From contig JBLHRE010000106.1 in NCBI GenBank assembly GCA_047625765.1, forward strand, positions 1 through 6,309: 6,309 bases of DNA, written 5' to 3'. Positions 6,280-6,309 of the stretch are shown piece after piece. Numbering within the stretch: the first letter of the stretch is position 1; each line of letters starts with the position of its first letter. The translations under genes were made by a program, and so were the position numbers. The notes under the pieces are model-generated. The model saw only the letters and a program-made list of their open reading frames with translations. It made no database searches and was not told the DNA's origin. Origin of the DNA: JBLHRE01 sp047625765 (GTDB lineage: Bacteria > Bacteroidota > Bacteroidia > Flavobacteriales > JBLHRE01).

Positions 6280-6309
6280 CGATATATAAGTAAAGTAATC
6301 TTATTTCTT

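Noticed and set aside
6301..6309. Possible end of a leftward gene (Lys-Lys-stop on the minus strand)
   Set aside because: Only two codons and a TAA are visible. The position fits the predicted convergent gene, but this is too little sequence to call.

Overview
The window looks like a chromosomal segment from an AT-rich Bacteroidota genome, most likely of the Flavobacteriia/Cytophagia type. The evidence is a gldF-gldG pair (gliding-associated ABC transporter), a PhoH-type ATPase beside a long-form purC, a DUF983 protein, start codons without strong Shine-Dalgarno sequences, and a promoter matching the Bacteroidota TTTG / TAnnTTTG pattern. The species cannot be named from the sequence.

Layout: two operons diverge from a short intergenic gap at about 3755-3863. 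Leftward (minus strand) runs a five-gene chain: a SAM hydroxide adenosyltransferase (DUF62 family), a 97-aa antibiotic-biosynthesis-monooxygenase-fold protein, gldF (ABC-2 permease), gldG (membrane-anchored auxiliary component) and a DUF4340-like protein cut off by the left window edge. Every junction in this chain is an overlap (4, 4, 7 and 11 nt), so the genes are almost certainly co-transcribed and translationally coupled. The ATPase subunit gldA is not in the window.

Rightward (plus strand) run a PhoH/YbeZ-like ATPase (probable GTG start at 3864), purC overlapping it by 8 nt, and a small DUF983 membrane protein 17 nt further on. The run ends at a strong hairpin terminator (6169-6206). A second hairpin (6244-6279) has its long T-tract on the minus strand, suggesting that a convergent gene ends just beyond the right edge.

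No mobile element, CRISPR array, tRNA or rRNA was seen, and there is no gene-free stretch over 300 bases. This is mostly ordinary conserved housekeeping and gliding-locus sequence. The points most worth a second look are the altered active-site motif of the SAM hydroxide adenosyltransferase, its tight coupling to the Gld transporter genes, the DUF4340-like third Gld-linked gene, and the apparent face-to-face promoter cores in the divergent gap.
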